Assembly: GCF_009833495.1 (NCBI RefSeq)
Contig: NZ_WUWG01000003.1
Location: 1-64,000, forward strand
From: Oceanomicrobium pacificus
Lineage (GTDB): Bacteria; Pseudomonadota; Alphaproteobacteria; Rhodobacterales; Rhodobacteraceae
Direction of reading: 5' to 3'
DNA length: 64,000 nucleotides
Shown here: piece after piece, positions 33,805 to 42,914 of the stretch
How positions within the stretch are numbered: position 1 is the first letter of the stretch
Layout: each line of letters begins with the position of its first letter
Translations under genes and position numbers: made by a program
Notes under the pieces: model-generated
Told to the model about the DNA's origin: nothing
Seen by the model: only the letters and a program-made list of their open reading frames with translations
Database searches by the model: none

Positions 33805-34065
33805 GTGAACTGGATCATCGATTACGAAATATTTGGACTGACAGGCGGGGCATTGTTTCTCTTCTCCTGGCTATTGCAGGCATGGGAGTCGAAACGGGCA
33901 GGCAGTCCAACGGTCTCGGTCCGGTTCTTCGTCATTCGCGCACTGGCGTCCGCGCTTCTCGCCGTCGAGGCGGCCTTCCTTGGGTCGGTGAGCCTGCTCT
34001 TCGTGATGCTCCTGACGCTCGCAATGATGCTCTATAATATTCACCTGGCGCGGCGTCAGGCCTAG
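33805..34065 (+). CDS. Small membrane protein (LABN-like)
   Basis: An 86-residue protein with three hydrophobic segments (GLTGGALFLFSWLLQAWESK, FFVIRALASALLAVEAAFL, SLLFVMLLTLAMMLYNIHLA). The WLLQAWESKRAGSPTVSVRFFVIRALAS stretch resembles the small lipid-A-biosynthesis N-terminal (LABN) membrane proteins that often accompany DPM1-like glycosyltransferases. GTG start at 33805. It lies between minus-strand glycan genes but on the opposite strand, ending 4 bases into the methyltransferase gene. Function unproven. Confidence 0.6.
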   Translation: MNWIIDYEIFGLTGGALFLFSWLLQAWESKRAGSPTVSVRFFVIRALASALLAVEAAFLGSVSLLFVMLLTLAMMLYNIHLARRQA

Positions 34066-34754
34066 TGGGGGACGGTCAACAGGCTGGTGCAGTCCGCATA
34101 GGGCAGGCTGGGCGTCAGGCCTTTCAGGCGGTCTTCGACCAGTCCACTCCCGTCGATCGCGGCGCGGTACCGCTCGCGACAGGAATTGTCGAACAGGATG
34201 ATCCCGCCGTCCGACAGGTGGTTTACTGCAACGTCTAGACAGGCTGCGCGCGCGCGCCCGTCGATGATGATCAGATCGAACCTGCTGTCCGTTCGTTCGA
34301 TCGCGTGGACGTAACTGTCGAAAAACACGTCCCTGAACCCGTCGCGGCCCGAACGGATCTGGCCGCTTTCGTCCGGGGGCACCAGTGATAGATCTACATT
34401 TTCCAGCGCGGCGGTCCTCTTCTCGATGACCGTAACCCACTCCGTGTCATGTTCGACCGAGGTCACATGCGCGACGCGTTTCGACAGCCAGAGCGTGCTT
34501 GCGCCGCTGCCCCACTCGAACACCCGCGCGTCCGGCCTGTCGGCCAGCCATGTCTCGACCTTGTCCATCGCATCGAAGGTCCACCAGGCGAGGTCGAGAT
34601 GCGCAAGATCATCGACGTCAAAGATCGAGAAAAGCGACCGGAACCACCTTGCCCGTAGAGACGGGTTCCGCTCCAGCAAACCGAGCACACCGATCGTTCT
34701 GAGGCCAGCGCCAGCGGCATGCATTGACGATACGTAGGCCCCACGCAGATTCAA
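34062..34754 (-). CDS. Class I SAM-dependent methyltransferase-like protein
   Basis: A 230-residue protein with a helical N-terminus and a Rossmann core: ARVFEWGSGASTLWLSKRVAHVTSVEHDTEWV (motif I and the acidic strand-2 end), FDLIIIDGRARAACLDVAVNHLSDGGIILFDNS. It resembles FkbM/class I methyltransferases attached to glycan clusters. The start is TTG 34754, overlapping the stop of the upstream GT2 gene and preceded by GGGGGGAACCGGA; ATG 34724 is an alternative. Co-transcribed with the DPM1-like gene. Confidence 0.75.
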   Translation of the reverse strand: MNLRGAYVSSMHAAGAGLRTIGVLGLLERNPSLRARWFRSLFSIFDVDDLAHLDLAWWTFDAMDKVETWLADRPDARVFEWGSGASTLWLSKRVAHVTSVEHDTEWVTVIEKRTAALENVDLSLVPPDESGQIRSGRDGFRDVFFDSYVHAIERTDSRFDLIIIDGRARAACLDVAVNHLSDGGIILFDNSCRERYRAAIDGSGLVEDRLKGLTPSLPYADCTSLLTVPH

Positions 34755-35725
34755 TCCGGTTCCCCCCGCCCGATATCTGACGTGTTGATAACATATTTCT
34801 TGCGTTCGCTCATGCCCGATGATTGCACCAGCTCAGCCACCAGCCCCGTGCCGAGGAACTGGGTTCCCGTAACGATCAGCAGAACGCCGATGAGCAGAAG
34901 CGGGCGGTCGCCGATGGGACCGAGTCCGAACAGCCAGAGAATGCAAAGATAGGCAACCGCCAGCGTGCCGACGAGCAGGAGCGGCAATCCGATCATCGCG
35001 AAGAAATGCAAGGGGCGGGCGCCGTAGCTGGTCATCATCTTGACCGTCACCATATCGAGGAAGCCCTTGATCATCCGCTTGGACCCGTATTTCGAATGGC
35101 CGTGCTTCCGCGCCTGATGGCGGACGGGCAGCTCTGTCACCTTGAACCCCTGAGCGTGCAGAAGCGCCGGCGTGAACCGGTGCAGTTCGCCGTAAAGGTT
35201 GAGCGCATCGGCCGCCCGCCGCGAATAGGCTTTGAACCCGCAATTGATGTCATGCAGGTCCAGGCCGAACATCCGCGATGTCATGGCGTTGAAGAAACGG
35301 GACGGGATGGTCTTGTCGATCGGGTCGTCGCGGTTCTGCTTCCAGCCGCTGACCACGTCATATCTGGCATCGATCTGTTCCAGAAAACGCGGAATCTCAT
35401 CCGGGTCATCCTGCAGGTCGGCATCCATTGTGATGATCGTTCTGCCGCGTGCAGCCGCAAGTCCGGCAGAGAGCGCCGCTGCCTTGCCGAAATTCCGGGT
35501 GAAACTGATATAGCGGCGCAGTTCTTCAGGTCCGCCGAGCGCTTTCAGGCGCGCCAGCCCTTCGTCCGTGCTGCCGTCGTCGACCCAGATGATCTCATGG
35601 CTGCGCTCCGTCGCGTTTAGAACCCGCTCGAGGCGTTCGTGCAGTTCCGCGAGACTGGCCTCCTCGTTCAGGAAAGGGACGACGACCGTCAGGTCGACCG
35701 GATCGGCGGGGGAAGTTTTCGTCAT
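34751..35725 (-). CDS. Glycosyltransferase family 2, DPM1/ArnC-like, with C-terminal membrane helices
   Basis: A 324-residue enzyme. The GT2 domain has LTVVVPFLNEE, IIWVDDGSTDEG, SFTRNFGKAAALSAGL and the metal motif TMDADLQDDPDE, then INCGFKAYSRRA. Two C-terminal membrane helices (FFAMIGLPLLLVGTLAVAYLCILWLFG and LLLIGVLLIVTGTQFLGTGLVAEL) place it among polyprenyl-phosphate sugar synthases. It would charge a lipid carrier with a sugar for the GT39-like enzyme encoded divergently at 35819. Start ATG 35725; the longer frame upstream has no ribosome-binding site and overlaps the divergent gene. Confidence 0.9.
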   Translation of the reverse strand: MTKTSPADPVDLTVVVPFLNEEASLAELHERLERVLNATERSHEIIWVDDGSTDEGLARLKALGGPEELRRYISFTRNFGKAAALSAGLAAARGRTIITMDADLQDDPDEIPRFLEQIDARYDVVSGWKQNRDDPIDKTIPSRFFNAMTSRMFGLDLHDINCGFKAYSRRAADALNLYGELHRFTPALLHAQGFKVTELPVRHQARKHGHSKYGSKRMIKGFLDMVTVKMMTSYGARPLHFFAMIGLPLLLVGTLAVAYLCILWLFGLGPIGDRPLLLIGVLLIVTGTQFLGTGLVAELVQSSGMSERKKYVINTSDIGRGEPD

Positions 35726-35818
35726 GCGGGCGCCTCGGCTGCTCAAAAACTTTCCCTTCCTTTCAACCACAATATGATGCCAGTGTATATCACAGACAAC
35801 ACAAGATACGGGCAGGCG

Positions 35819-37411
35819 ATGCATCATAGAGAAGCGCACCGGACCGGATTCGATCCCTACCTTTTGCTTGTCGCGCTCGCGCCGCTTTTGACCGGCTTTG
35901 CAATCATCTTTGCGCCATTCGGTCTCGATCAGTCTATACATGCAACGATCGGCGACGGGTTGCGCGAAGGGCTGTTGCCTTATCGCGACGTCTACAATGT
36001 GAAGCCGCCCTTGACCACTTTGGTGCATTGGATGGCCATTGTCCTGTTCGGCCATGAAATGCACGCGATCCGACTGCTGGACATGTTGCTGCTGTCGGCG
36101 TCATCTCTCCTGCTGGCATTGATGCTGCGCAGGCTCGGCCGCCCCCGTCTCGAAGGCTATATCGCGCCCTTCTGTCTTTGTATCTTCTACTACACCAATA
36201 CCTATTGGCATACGGCGCAAACTGACGGGTGGGGGCTCTATTGCATAATTCTGTCGACCTACCTGCTCTCGCGCGCCTGGACCTTGCCTGACGGTGCGTC
36301 GCCCGATCGCTATTTCATGGCTGCAGGGGCCTTGGTCGCTGCTGCTTTCTTCTTCAAATACACCGTAGCGGCGCTGGGGCTGATTTTCTTCGCGCCCCTG
36401 TTTGACCGTGATGTGCGCAATGGCCCTGGTCTTCGGAACCTCGGTGTCTTCTTGGCTGGCGGCATCGCGGCGGGTGTCGCGCTTTTTACTGTCATGGCGC
36501 TGACAGGCATGCTGACGCCCTACCTCGAAATTCAGCTCTATGTGCTCGGTTACACCGAATTGTCCGGTGAAGGCGGATCGTTGATCGACTACGGGTACAA
36601 GGTTTTGGCGCGCGCTCCAGAGCTGTTCTACTTCATCTTATTCGGGTCCTTTTTCTGGCTTCGAGATGTGCTGCTCGGGGCGCGATCGACCTTCTACGGG
36701 CTTGTGCTGTTGAGTTTCGTCGGGGGGCTCATCTCCAACTATGCCCAAGGAAAAGCCTTTGCCTATCACGGGCTGCCCCTCCTGATGTCCTATGCCATGA
36801 TTGCGGCCTTCGGCATTACACGGTTGGCCGCGGGCCTGCAGTTGATGCTGAAAAGCAAATGGATACACGTCGTCGTTGCGGTGGCGCTGGTCATCTGGGT
36901 CGCGTCGTTTTCCTATATGTGGAAATCAAACCAACTCGCGTTGAAGCGCATCGCTGACTACGGGGGCATCACGCGGGAGTTCCTCGATTACAACTATCGA
37001 ACATACAAGATGCCCTACGGGTTCAATACCCATGACACGCGGGACTTCATCGCAGAGGTGAAAGAACTCTCCGAACCGGATGATGAACTCTTCGTTTTCG
37101 GTTTCACGACAGATGTCTATTGGCACTACGGGGTGCCGCCACGCTATCGCTACACCTACTCTTGGCCGTTCATGACGCACTATTATGATGGCCGATATGA
37201 TGACGACCTGCGCCAGAGGCTGTTGGAGAAGCCGCCCGAAAATTTCGTGGTCGCCAAGCACGACGCGGCATCCCATACAACTGGACTTCCCGATGATTCA
37301 GACGACACGCTGGCGAAAATGCCTTGGCTGACCGCGTATGTGGAAAACAATTACACCAAAGTGATCGAAACCAAGCGGTTCGAACTCTGGCGTCTCAAGA
37401 CCAGCCCTTGA
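35819..37411 (+). CDS. GT39-like integral membrane glycosyltransferase (ArnT/PMT type)
   Basis: A 530-residue membrane protein with about ten hydrophobic spans. After the first helix, FGLDQSIHATIGDGLREGLLPYRDVYNVKPPLTTLVHW corresponds to the acidic periplasmic loop and the YRDxxxxKPP motif of GT39 enzymes that use polyprenyl-phosphate sugars. The soluble C-terminus (EVKELSEPDDELFVFG onwards) is periplasmic. I chose ATG 35819 (after GGGCAGGCG); ATG 35774 is possible. The pairing with the divergent DPM1-like synthase suggests that they make and use the same lipid-linked sugar. Base composition is somewhat lower in GC than neighbours. Confidence 0.82.
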   Translation: MHHREAHRTGFDPYLLLVALAPLLTGFAIIFAPFGLDQSIHATIGDGLREGLLPYRDVYNVKPPLTTLVHWMAIVLFGHEMHAIRLLDMLLLSASSLLLALMLRRLGRPRLEGYIAPFCLCIFYYTNTYWHTAQTDGWGLYCIILSTYLLSRAWTLPDGASPDRYFMAAGALVAAAFFFKYTVAALGLIFFAPLFDRDVRNGPGLRNLGVFLAGGIAAGVALFTVMALTGMLTPYLEIQLYVLGYTELSGEGGSLIDYGYKVLARAPELFYFILFGSFFWLRDVLLGARSTFYGLVLLSFVGGLISNYAQGKAFAYHGLPLLMSYAMIAAFGITRLAAGLQLMLKSKWIHVVVAVALVIWVASFSYMWKSNQLALKRIADYGGITREFLDYNYRTYKMPYGFNTHDTRDFIAEVKELSEPDDELFVFGFTTDVYWHYGVPPRYRYTYSWPFMTHYYDGRYDDDLRQRLLEKPPENFVVAKHDAASHTTGLPDDSDDTLAKMPWLTAYVENNYTKVIETKRFELWRLKTSP

Positions 37412-37442
37412 AACTTTTCACCCGCGCTGCAGGTTGGTCGGC

Positions 37443-38528
37443 ATGAGTGACAAAGACAGCCCGCCGGTTCTGGTCGACCTCGCCTTGCAGGGCGGGGGGA
37501 GCCACGGGGCGTTCACATGGGGCGTGCTTGACCGACTGCTGGAAGAGCCCGGCATACGCATCAATGCGCTGAGCGGCACCAGCGCGGGCGCTATGAATGC
37601 CTGCGCGGTTGTCGAGGGGCTCGCCAATGGCGGGCCGGAAGCCGCGCGCGACAATTTGCAGGCCTATTGGGAGGCGGTGGGGCAGGCGGCGCGGTTCAGC
37701 CCTTACCGGCGCTCGGCATTCGAGCGGATGACAGGCGGGTGGAGCCTTGCCAACTCGCCCGCCTTCGCCTGGGCCCGGACGATGCTGCGCTCCGTCTCGC
37801 CCTATGAATTCAATCCTTTCGACATCAATCCGTTACGTCCGATTGTCGAGGCGCAGTTCGATTTCGATGCCATCAACGATTGCCGCTCGGCCGATCTGTT
37901 CCTCTGCGCCACCAATGTGCGCACCGGTCGCCCGAAGATATTTCGGCAGGGCGAGATCACGGCCGATGCGGTGTTGGCCAGCGCCTGCCTGCCCTTTCTC
38001 AGCCAAGCGGTGGAGATCGACGGGGAGGCCTATTGGGACGGGGGCTATATGGGCAATCCGCCGCTCTTCCCGCTGATCGACGAGTCAGAAGCGCGTGACC
38101 TGATCATCGTCCAGATCAACCCCGTGGAGCGCGCCGGCGTGCCGCGAACCGCATGGGAGATCGACGACCGGCTGAACGAGATCACCTTCAATTCCAGCCT
38201 GATCAAGGAGTTGCGGGCGCTCTTCCTCCTGTCGGAGACCATCCGCGAAGGCGGACTGGAACGCGAGGCCTATCGCGATGCGCGGCTGCACCTGATCGCC
38301 GACACCGACGAACTGCCATCGCTCGGCGCGTCGACAAAAATGAACGCGGAGCCCGAATTTCTCGACCATCTGCATGATCTGGGGCGGCGCACGGCAGACA
38401 AATGGCTGGCCGACCACGGGGCCAAGCTCGGGCGGAACTCGAGCTACACGCCCGATTTCGTCTTCGAGGAAAGCCTAATGCCTGCGCATCTCGAAAACGG
38501 CTTGCGGAAGAAAATGCGTCGGGGTTGA
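37443..38528 (+). CDS. Patatin-like phospholipase
   Basis: A 361-residue lipid acyl hydrolase. The oxyanion hole LQGGGSHGAFTWG, the Ser nucleophile in LSGTSAGAMNA and the catalytic Asp in YWDGGYMGNPPLFPL give the Ser-Asp dyad of patatins. The domain spans roughly residues 10-215; the C-terminal 130 residues are helical without a known motif. No signal peptide, so a cytoplasmic or membrane-associated lipase. Start ATG 37443. Confidence 0.9.
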   Translation: MSDKDSPPVLVDLALQGGGSHGAFTWGVLDRLLEEPGIRINALSGTSAGAMNACAVVEGLANGGPEAARDNLQAYWEAVGQAARFSPYRRSAFERMTGGWSLANSPAFAWARTMLRSVSPYEFNPFDINPLRPIVEAQFDFDAINDCRSADLFLCATNVRTGRPKIFRQGEITADAVLASACLPFLSQAVEIDGEAYWDGGYMGNPPLFPLIDESEARDLIIVQINPVERAGVPRTAWEIDDRLNEITFNSSLIKELRALFLLSETIREGGLEREAYRDARLHLIADTDELPSLGASTKMNAEPEFLDHLHDLGRRTADKWLADHGAKLGRNSSYTPDFVFEESLMPAHLENGLRKKMRRG

Positions 38529-38664
38529 CCCGCGCGGCCGCAGACCTCCCGCCACCACGCTTACCCAAAATTTACCTCTTCAGTCTGAATTGGTCCGGTC
38601 GCGCCGCGGTGCGGTTGCGCTGCGAAAGGGGGGGCGTGTGGGACTGTCAGCGGGATCAGAAACA

Positions 38665-39759
38665 ATGTTGGTGGCGGCCTGCGCGCTGGGCTTCTTCCTG
38701 TCCGCGGCACTGGCGGTTCTATTGGTGGTGACGGCACGGTTCCATTTGTCCGCGACGAGCGACCCGACGGTTGGCGCGCAGAAACTGCATACGGTTCCCA
38801 CGCCGCGGATCGGCGGGCTCGGCCTCTGTCTGGCGCTCTGGGCGGGCGCCGCGCTTCTTTCTCCGGACATTTTTCCAGTTGAGCTGGTTTTTCTCGCCTG
38901 CGCGATGCCGGTCTTCCTTTTGGGGCTGGCAGAAGATCTGACGGGCGCGCTTCCGGTCGCGTTCAGGTTCGCGGCCACAATATGTGCCGGCGTCCTTTTC
39001 AGCATGGTCACCGGTTTCGCGGTCACATCTGTCGGACTGCCGGGGGTCGACGCGGTTCTTGCCACCACCTTGGGCGCGGCTCTTTTTACGGCTTTTGCCA
39101 TGGCGGGCATCGTCAATGCGGTGAACATCATCGACGGCTGCAATGGCCTTGCGTCGGGAACGATGATCCTCATGAGCCTGTCGGTCGCGCTGGTGGCGTG
39201 GCGGGTCGGGGACATGCCGCTGGCCGGTACGGCGATGCTGCTTGCCTCCGTGCTGCTGGGATTCCTGATCGTCAATTTCCCGTTCGGGCGGCTGTTTCTC
39301 GGAGATGGTGGGGCCTATCTCGCCGGTTTTTTGGTTGGGGCGATGTGCGTGGCCCTGCCGGCGCGCAATGCAGACCTGTCGCCGTGGCTGTCGCTTCTGA
39401 TCCTTGCCTATCCGGTGACGGAAACGCTCCTGTCCGCACTCCGGCGGATGCTTGTGCGTGGCGGCCGGCCCGGACAGCCTGACAGGCGGCACATGCATTC
39501 GCTCGTCTACCGCCGGTTCGGACGACGCGTCGGTGAGCAGTTGCAAGACGGCCGTCTGGGCAATGCCGCGGCGGGTGGGCTGATGTGGGTCTGGCCGATG
39601 CTGACGTTCCTCTGGGCCGCACTCGGGCCACTGACAACCGCATGGGCCGTCTCAGGGCTTGCTCTTTTCGCAGCGGCCTATCTGATCGCCTATTTCCGGA
39701 TCATCCGCCACTGGCGGCAACGACGGGCAGGCGCTTTTTCGGCCGTTCCAGCGGAGTAG
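38665..39759 (+). CDS. WecA/TagO-like undecaprenyl-phosphate sugar-1-phosphate transferase
   Basis: A polytopic MraY/WecA-family enzyme, 364 residues from ATG 38665. GTG 38638, preceded by a G-run, is an alternative start. Motifs are KLHTVPTPRIGGLGL, NAVNIIDGCNGLASG (Mg-binding Asp pair region), FLGDGGAYLAGFLVG and the cytoplasmic DRRHMHSLVYRRFG loop. It transfers HexNAc-1-phosphate from UDP-sugar to undecaprenyl phosphate, starting a surface polysaccharide. It is 4 bases upstream of yjbH, so the initiating enzyme and export-associated proteins form one operon. Confidence 0.9.
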   Translation: MLVAACALGFFLSAALAVLLVVTARFHLSATSDPTVGAQKLHTVPTPRIGGLGLCLALWAGAALLSPDIFPVELVFLACAMPVFLLGLAEDLTGALPVAFRFAATICAGVLFSMVTGFAVTSVGLPGVDAVLATTLGAALFTAFAMAGIVNAVNIIDGCNGLASGTMILMSLSVALVAWRVGDMPLAGTAMLLASVLLGFLIVNFPFGRLFLGDGGAYLAGFLVGAMCVALPARNADLSPWLSLLILAYPVTETLLSALRRMLVRGGRPGQPDRRHMHSLVYRRFGRRVGEQLQDGRLGNAAAGGLMWVWPMLTFLWAALGPLTTAWAVSGLALFAAAYLIAYFRIIRHWRQRRAGAFSAVPAE

Positions 39760-39763
39760 GTCC

Positions 39764-41941
39764 ATGCAGACGGGCGCGCTGTGTGCAGGGCCTATCCACC
39801 GGACGGCGCGGGACCCGTTGTGCCGCGTTATTCGGTTGTCGGTCCTGCTCTGCTGTCTCGCGGTCATTGCGGCCTATCCTGCGCGTGCGCAGAAAAGCCC
39901 CGTGCGGAACCTCTATGGCAACAGCGGCATCATCGATATGCCGTCGGCCGAGGTGCAGCCCGACGCAGAAATCGCGGTAAGTTTTTCCGGCTTCGAGGGC
40001 TATCGCCGCTCCACGTTGAGCTTCCAGATCCTGCCCCGCATCGAAGGCGCGCTGCGCTACGCGGTCCTGCCCGGGTTTGGCGCTGACGGCTCCGCGCTCT
40101 ATGACCGTAGCATGGACCTCAAGTTCCAGTTGCTGCGGGAGGGTCCGAACCAGCCTGCCGTCGCGCTCGGCTTCCGTGACCTGCTCGGCACCGGCGTCGG
40201 GTCAGGCGAGTATCTGGTGGCGACCAAGCATCTGCGCCCCGATCTGGCGGTCAGCGCGGGCATCGGTTGGGGGCGGCTTGGCTCGGCCAATGGATTTGCC
40301 AACCCGTTCGCCCACCTGTCCCCGGGATGGGATGAACGGCCGGCGGGAGCGACCACTGGCGGGACGTTCAACACCGGCCAGTATTTCAAGGGCGAGACAG
40401 CCGCGCTCTTTGGCGGCGTCACCTGGGACACGCCGGTGCGCGGTCTGCGTCTGATGGCGGAACTGTCGTCGGATGCCTACGCGCCCGAGGGCCGCAATGG
40501 CGGGTTCACGCCGGATCATCCGGTCAATTTCGGGCTCGACTACCAACCGAGCAACGGGATCAATTTCGGGCTCTATGCGCTCTATGGCCGCGCGGTCGCG
40601 GCACGGCTGTCGCTCTCGGCCAATCCGAGACGCAGCCTGTCGACCGGCGCCGGTCCGGCACCGGTTCCGGTGCGCGCGCGGGGCGATCCGAACGGTCCGC
40701 CGGCGGCTGGCCCGGGCACCAACGCGACCGCGCTCTGGGCGGCTTCGATCGCGGCCCTATCGACCGCGCTGGCGGAGGAGGCGCTGGAACTCGACGGGAT
40801 CGGTCTGTCGGGTGACACGGCCGAGATCCGCGTGGTCAACCGGTCCTACACACTGATCAGCCAGGCCTACGGGCGGGCGCTGCGCGCGGCGCAGAACAGC
40901 CTGCCGGCAGAGATAGGCAAGATTGTTGTCACCATGATGGAAGGCGGAGTGCCCGTCTCCAGCCTGTCTGTCCCGCGCGCCGATTTCGAGCGGATTGCCG
41001 GCACGCCGGAAGCCGAGGCAAAGCTGGCGGATGCCGTAACGCTGACCGACGCCGCGCCAGATCCGCCGGGCCTGATCCAGATGCCCGAACGCCTGCCGCG
41101 CTTTCGCTGGTCGGTGGCGCCGGTTCTGGCCATCAACGCCTTCGATCCTGACAATCCGGTCCGCGCCGACCTCGGGCTGCAAGCCGAAGGGCAGGCCGTG
41201 CTCGCGCATGGGTTCAGCGTCAGCGGCGCGGTGACCAAGAAACTCGTCGGCAATCTGGACCAGATCACGCGCCAGTCGGACAGCAGCCTTCCGCGCGTGC
41301 GCTCCGACATCGCGCTCTACCTGCGGGAGGGGGATCCGGCCATCAACAGGCTGACGGCCGACTATCTGTTCAAGCCGTCACCGCAGCTCTATGGCCGTTT
41401 GTCGGCGGGCTATCTGGAACGGATGTTTGCTGGCGTTTCGGCCGAGCTCCTGTGGAAACCGGTCAATTCCGGTATCGGTTTGGGGCTGGAGCTGAACTAT
41501 GTCGGCCAGCGCGCTTTCGACCAGCTGTTCGGACTGCGGGACTATCGTGTCGCAACCGGCCATGCTTCCCTCTATTGGGACACCGGCTGGCAACAGGTCG
41601 AGGCGCAGCTCGACATCGGGCGCTATCTGGCCGGCGACTGGGGCGGGACACTGACCCTGTCGCGCCACTTCGCAAATGGCTGGCGGGTCGGGGCATTCGC
41701 AACCCTCACAGACGTGCCGTTCGACGCGTACGGCGAAGGGAGTTTCGACAAGGGTATCCTGCTCGAAATCCCCCTGTCCTGGGCGAGCAACCTGCGCACC
41801 CGCAAACGCTATGACGGTGTGATCAAGCCGCTCGCGCGGGACGGGGGTGCGCGGCTCAACGTGGAAAACCGGCTCTATCCGCTGGTGCAGGATGCACATG
41901 CCGGCCAGCTGCGCGCCAACTGGGCGAGCGTCTGGAGGTGA
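39764..41941 (+). CDS. yjbH: YjbH-family exopolysaccharide outer-membrane protein
   Basis: A 725-residue exported protein with a long signal peptide (hydrophobic core LSVLLCCLAVIAAYPARA near 30-45). The YjbH domain begins NLYGNSGIIDMPSAEVQPDAEIAVSF, a family hallmark. Alternating hydrophobic strands through the C-terminus (LYGRLSAGYLERMFAGVSAELLWKP) support an outer-membrane beta barrel. A central Pro/Ala/Gly-rich insert (around 295-325) looks like a linker. In enterobacteria yjbEFGH is an Rcs-controlled exopolysaccharide operon. Start after GCGGAGTAGG; overlaps yjbF. Confidence 0.9.
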   Translation: MQTGALCAGPIHRTARDPLCRVIRLSVLLCCLAVIAAYPARAQKSPVRNLYGNSGIIDMPSAEVQPDAEIAVSFSGFEGYRRSTLSFQILPRIEGALRYAVLPGFGADGSALYDRSMDLKFQLLREGPNQPAVALGFRDLLGTGVGSGEYLVATKHLRPDLAVSAGIGWGRLGSANGFANPFAHLSPGWDERPAGATTGGTFNTGQYFKGETAALFGGVTWDTPVRGLRLMAELSSDAYAPEGRNGGFTPDHPVNFGLDYQPSNGINFGLYALYGRAVAARLSLSANPRRSLSTGAGPAPVPVRARGDPNGPPAAGPGTNATALWAASIAALSTALAEEALELDGIGLSGDTAEIRVVNRSYTLISQAYGRALRAAQNSLPAEIGKIVVTMMEGGVPVSSLSVPRADFERIAGTPEAEAKLADAVTLTDAAPDPPGLIQMPERLPRFRWSVAPVLAINAFDPDNPVRADLGLQAEGQAVLAHGFSVSGAVTKKLVGNLDQITRQSDSSLPRVRSDIALYLREGDPAINRLTADYLFKPSPQLYGRLSAGYLERMFAGVSAELLWKPVNSGIGLGLELNYVGQRAFDQLFGLRDYRVATGHASLYWDTGWQQVEAQLDIGRYLAGDWGGTLTLSRHFANGWRVGAFATLTDVPFDAYGEGSFDKGILLEIPLSWASNLRTRKRYDGVIKPLARDGGARLNVENRLYPLVQDAHAGQLRANWASVWR

Positions 41942-41943
41942 TG

Positions 41944-42606
41944 ATGCGCGCAGCCCTCCTGTTCCTGGCCGTGACGCTTGGGGCCTGCAGTTCCGACGGA
42001 ACAGATGCGTTCGGACCGCTGGCCAGCGGGTTGAGGGACCAGGTGATGCCGCAGGCACCAGAAGCCCCCGTCGTCACCCGCGCGGCGGTCGAGGCATCGC
42101 CCTTCGCGCTCATCCGCGTCCGCATGCCGGAGGGCGGCGCGGCGGTGATGACCCCGCTCGCGGATCGCGGCGGGGTGCTCACATATATGTCGGCCAACCG
42201 CAAATCGCTGGCGGTCACAGGCGCGGCCGTGACCGGCAGCCACGGGCTGGGCGGTGACCTGCTCTGGATGGACCTGCCAGCGCGGTCGCCCCTGCGGCAC
42301 GCGACGCCGGTGCAGGGGTGGGCGGGGACAGAGGCGCGGACCTATGCCCATCTGGGCAACAATCTGGCAATCGCCCGACAAAGGGTGACCTGCCAGCGAC
42401 GGCTGGGCCCCGCCGGGTCGATCGAAATTGTTGGCCGGCGCCATGCGGTCCGGCGCGTGGACGAGCAGTGCGCAGGCGGCGCTTTGACGTTCCGGAACCG
42501 CTATTGGGTCGGGCCGGCCGACGGGCGTGTCTGGCGATCCGAACAATGGGTATCGCCCCTGATCGGGACATTGCAGATCGAGGTTCTGAAGCCGTTCGAG
42601 CGCTGA
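41944..42606 (+). CDS. yjbF: YjbF/GfcB-family lipoprotein
   Basis: A 220-residue lipoprotein. The signal sequence ends in LTLGACSS, a lipobox with Cys15. The mature region contains RAAVEASPFALIRVRMPEGGAAVMTPLADRGGVLTYMSANRKSLAV, similar to the YjbF/GfcB group 4 capsule lipoproteins, and a C-terminal CQRR...EQCAGGALTF segment with a possible disulfide. GTG 41938 and ATG 41941 are alternative starts; ATG 41944 has the best spacing from GGAGG at 41934. Expected to sit in the outer membrane next to YjbH. Confidence 0.85.
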   Translation: MRAALLFLAVTLGACSSDGTDAFGPLASGLRDQVMPQAPEAPVVTRAAVEASPFALIRVRMPEGGAAVMTPLADRGGVLTYMSANRKSLAVTGAAVTGSHGLGGDLLWMDLPARSPLRHATPVQGWAGTEARTYAHLGNNLAIARQRVTCQRRLGPAGSIEIVGRRHAVRRVDEQCAGGALTFRNRYWVGPADGRVWRSEQWVSPLIGTLQIEVLKPFER

Positions 42607-42680
42607 TCCCGCGCGCCCGCGGGAGGGAATTGTTAACTTCCGTAACCTATCAGGAGCGCATGTGGATCGGAGGAAGAGCC

Positions 42681-42914
42681 ATGACGTTCAGAACCATCAC
42701 GCTTGCCGTTGCTCTGGCCTGCGGGTTGCCGGGGCTGGCCACCGCGCAGGACGCAAATCCGGAGGCCGAGGGCAAGACCCCCGTCGCGGTCAGTGCCCAG
42801 AACCTGCCGGGCAGCCTCAATGAAAGTGCGCTCGCGGGCCTGTCGATCATCGCGGCCATTGTCCTGTTGGCGGCCAGCCAGTCGAACAGCGATTCCACGT
42901 CTGGCACGAACTGA
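42681..42914 (+). CDS. Small exported protein, YjbE/GfcA-like
   Basis: A 77-residue protein with a signal peptide (cleavage after LATA) and a mature part of about 55 residues: an acidic stretch, a hydrophobic segment ALAGLSIIAAIVLLAAS and a Ser/Thr/Asn-rich end. Size and layout match YjbE/GfcA, the tiny protein of yjbEFGH operons, although sequence identity cannot be judged here. A good ribosome-binding site GGAGGAAGAGCC precedes ATG 42681. It lies 74 bp after yjbF on the same strand, so it may have its own promoter. Confidence 0.65.
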   Translation: MTFRTITLAVALACGLPGLATAQDANPEAEGKTPVAVSAQNLPGSLNESALAGLSIIAAIVLLAASQSNSDSTSGTN

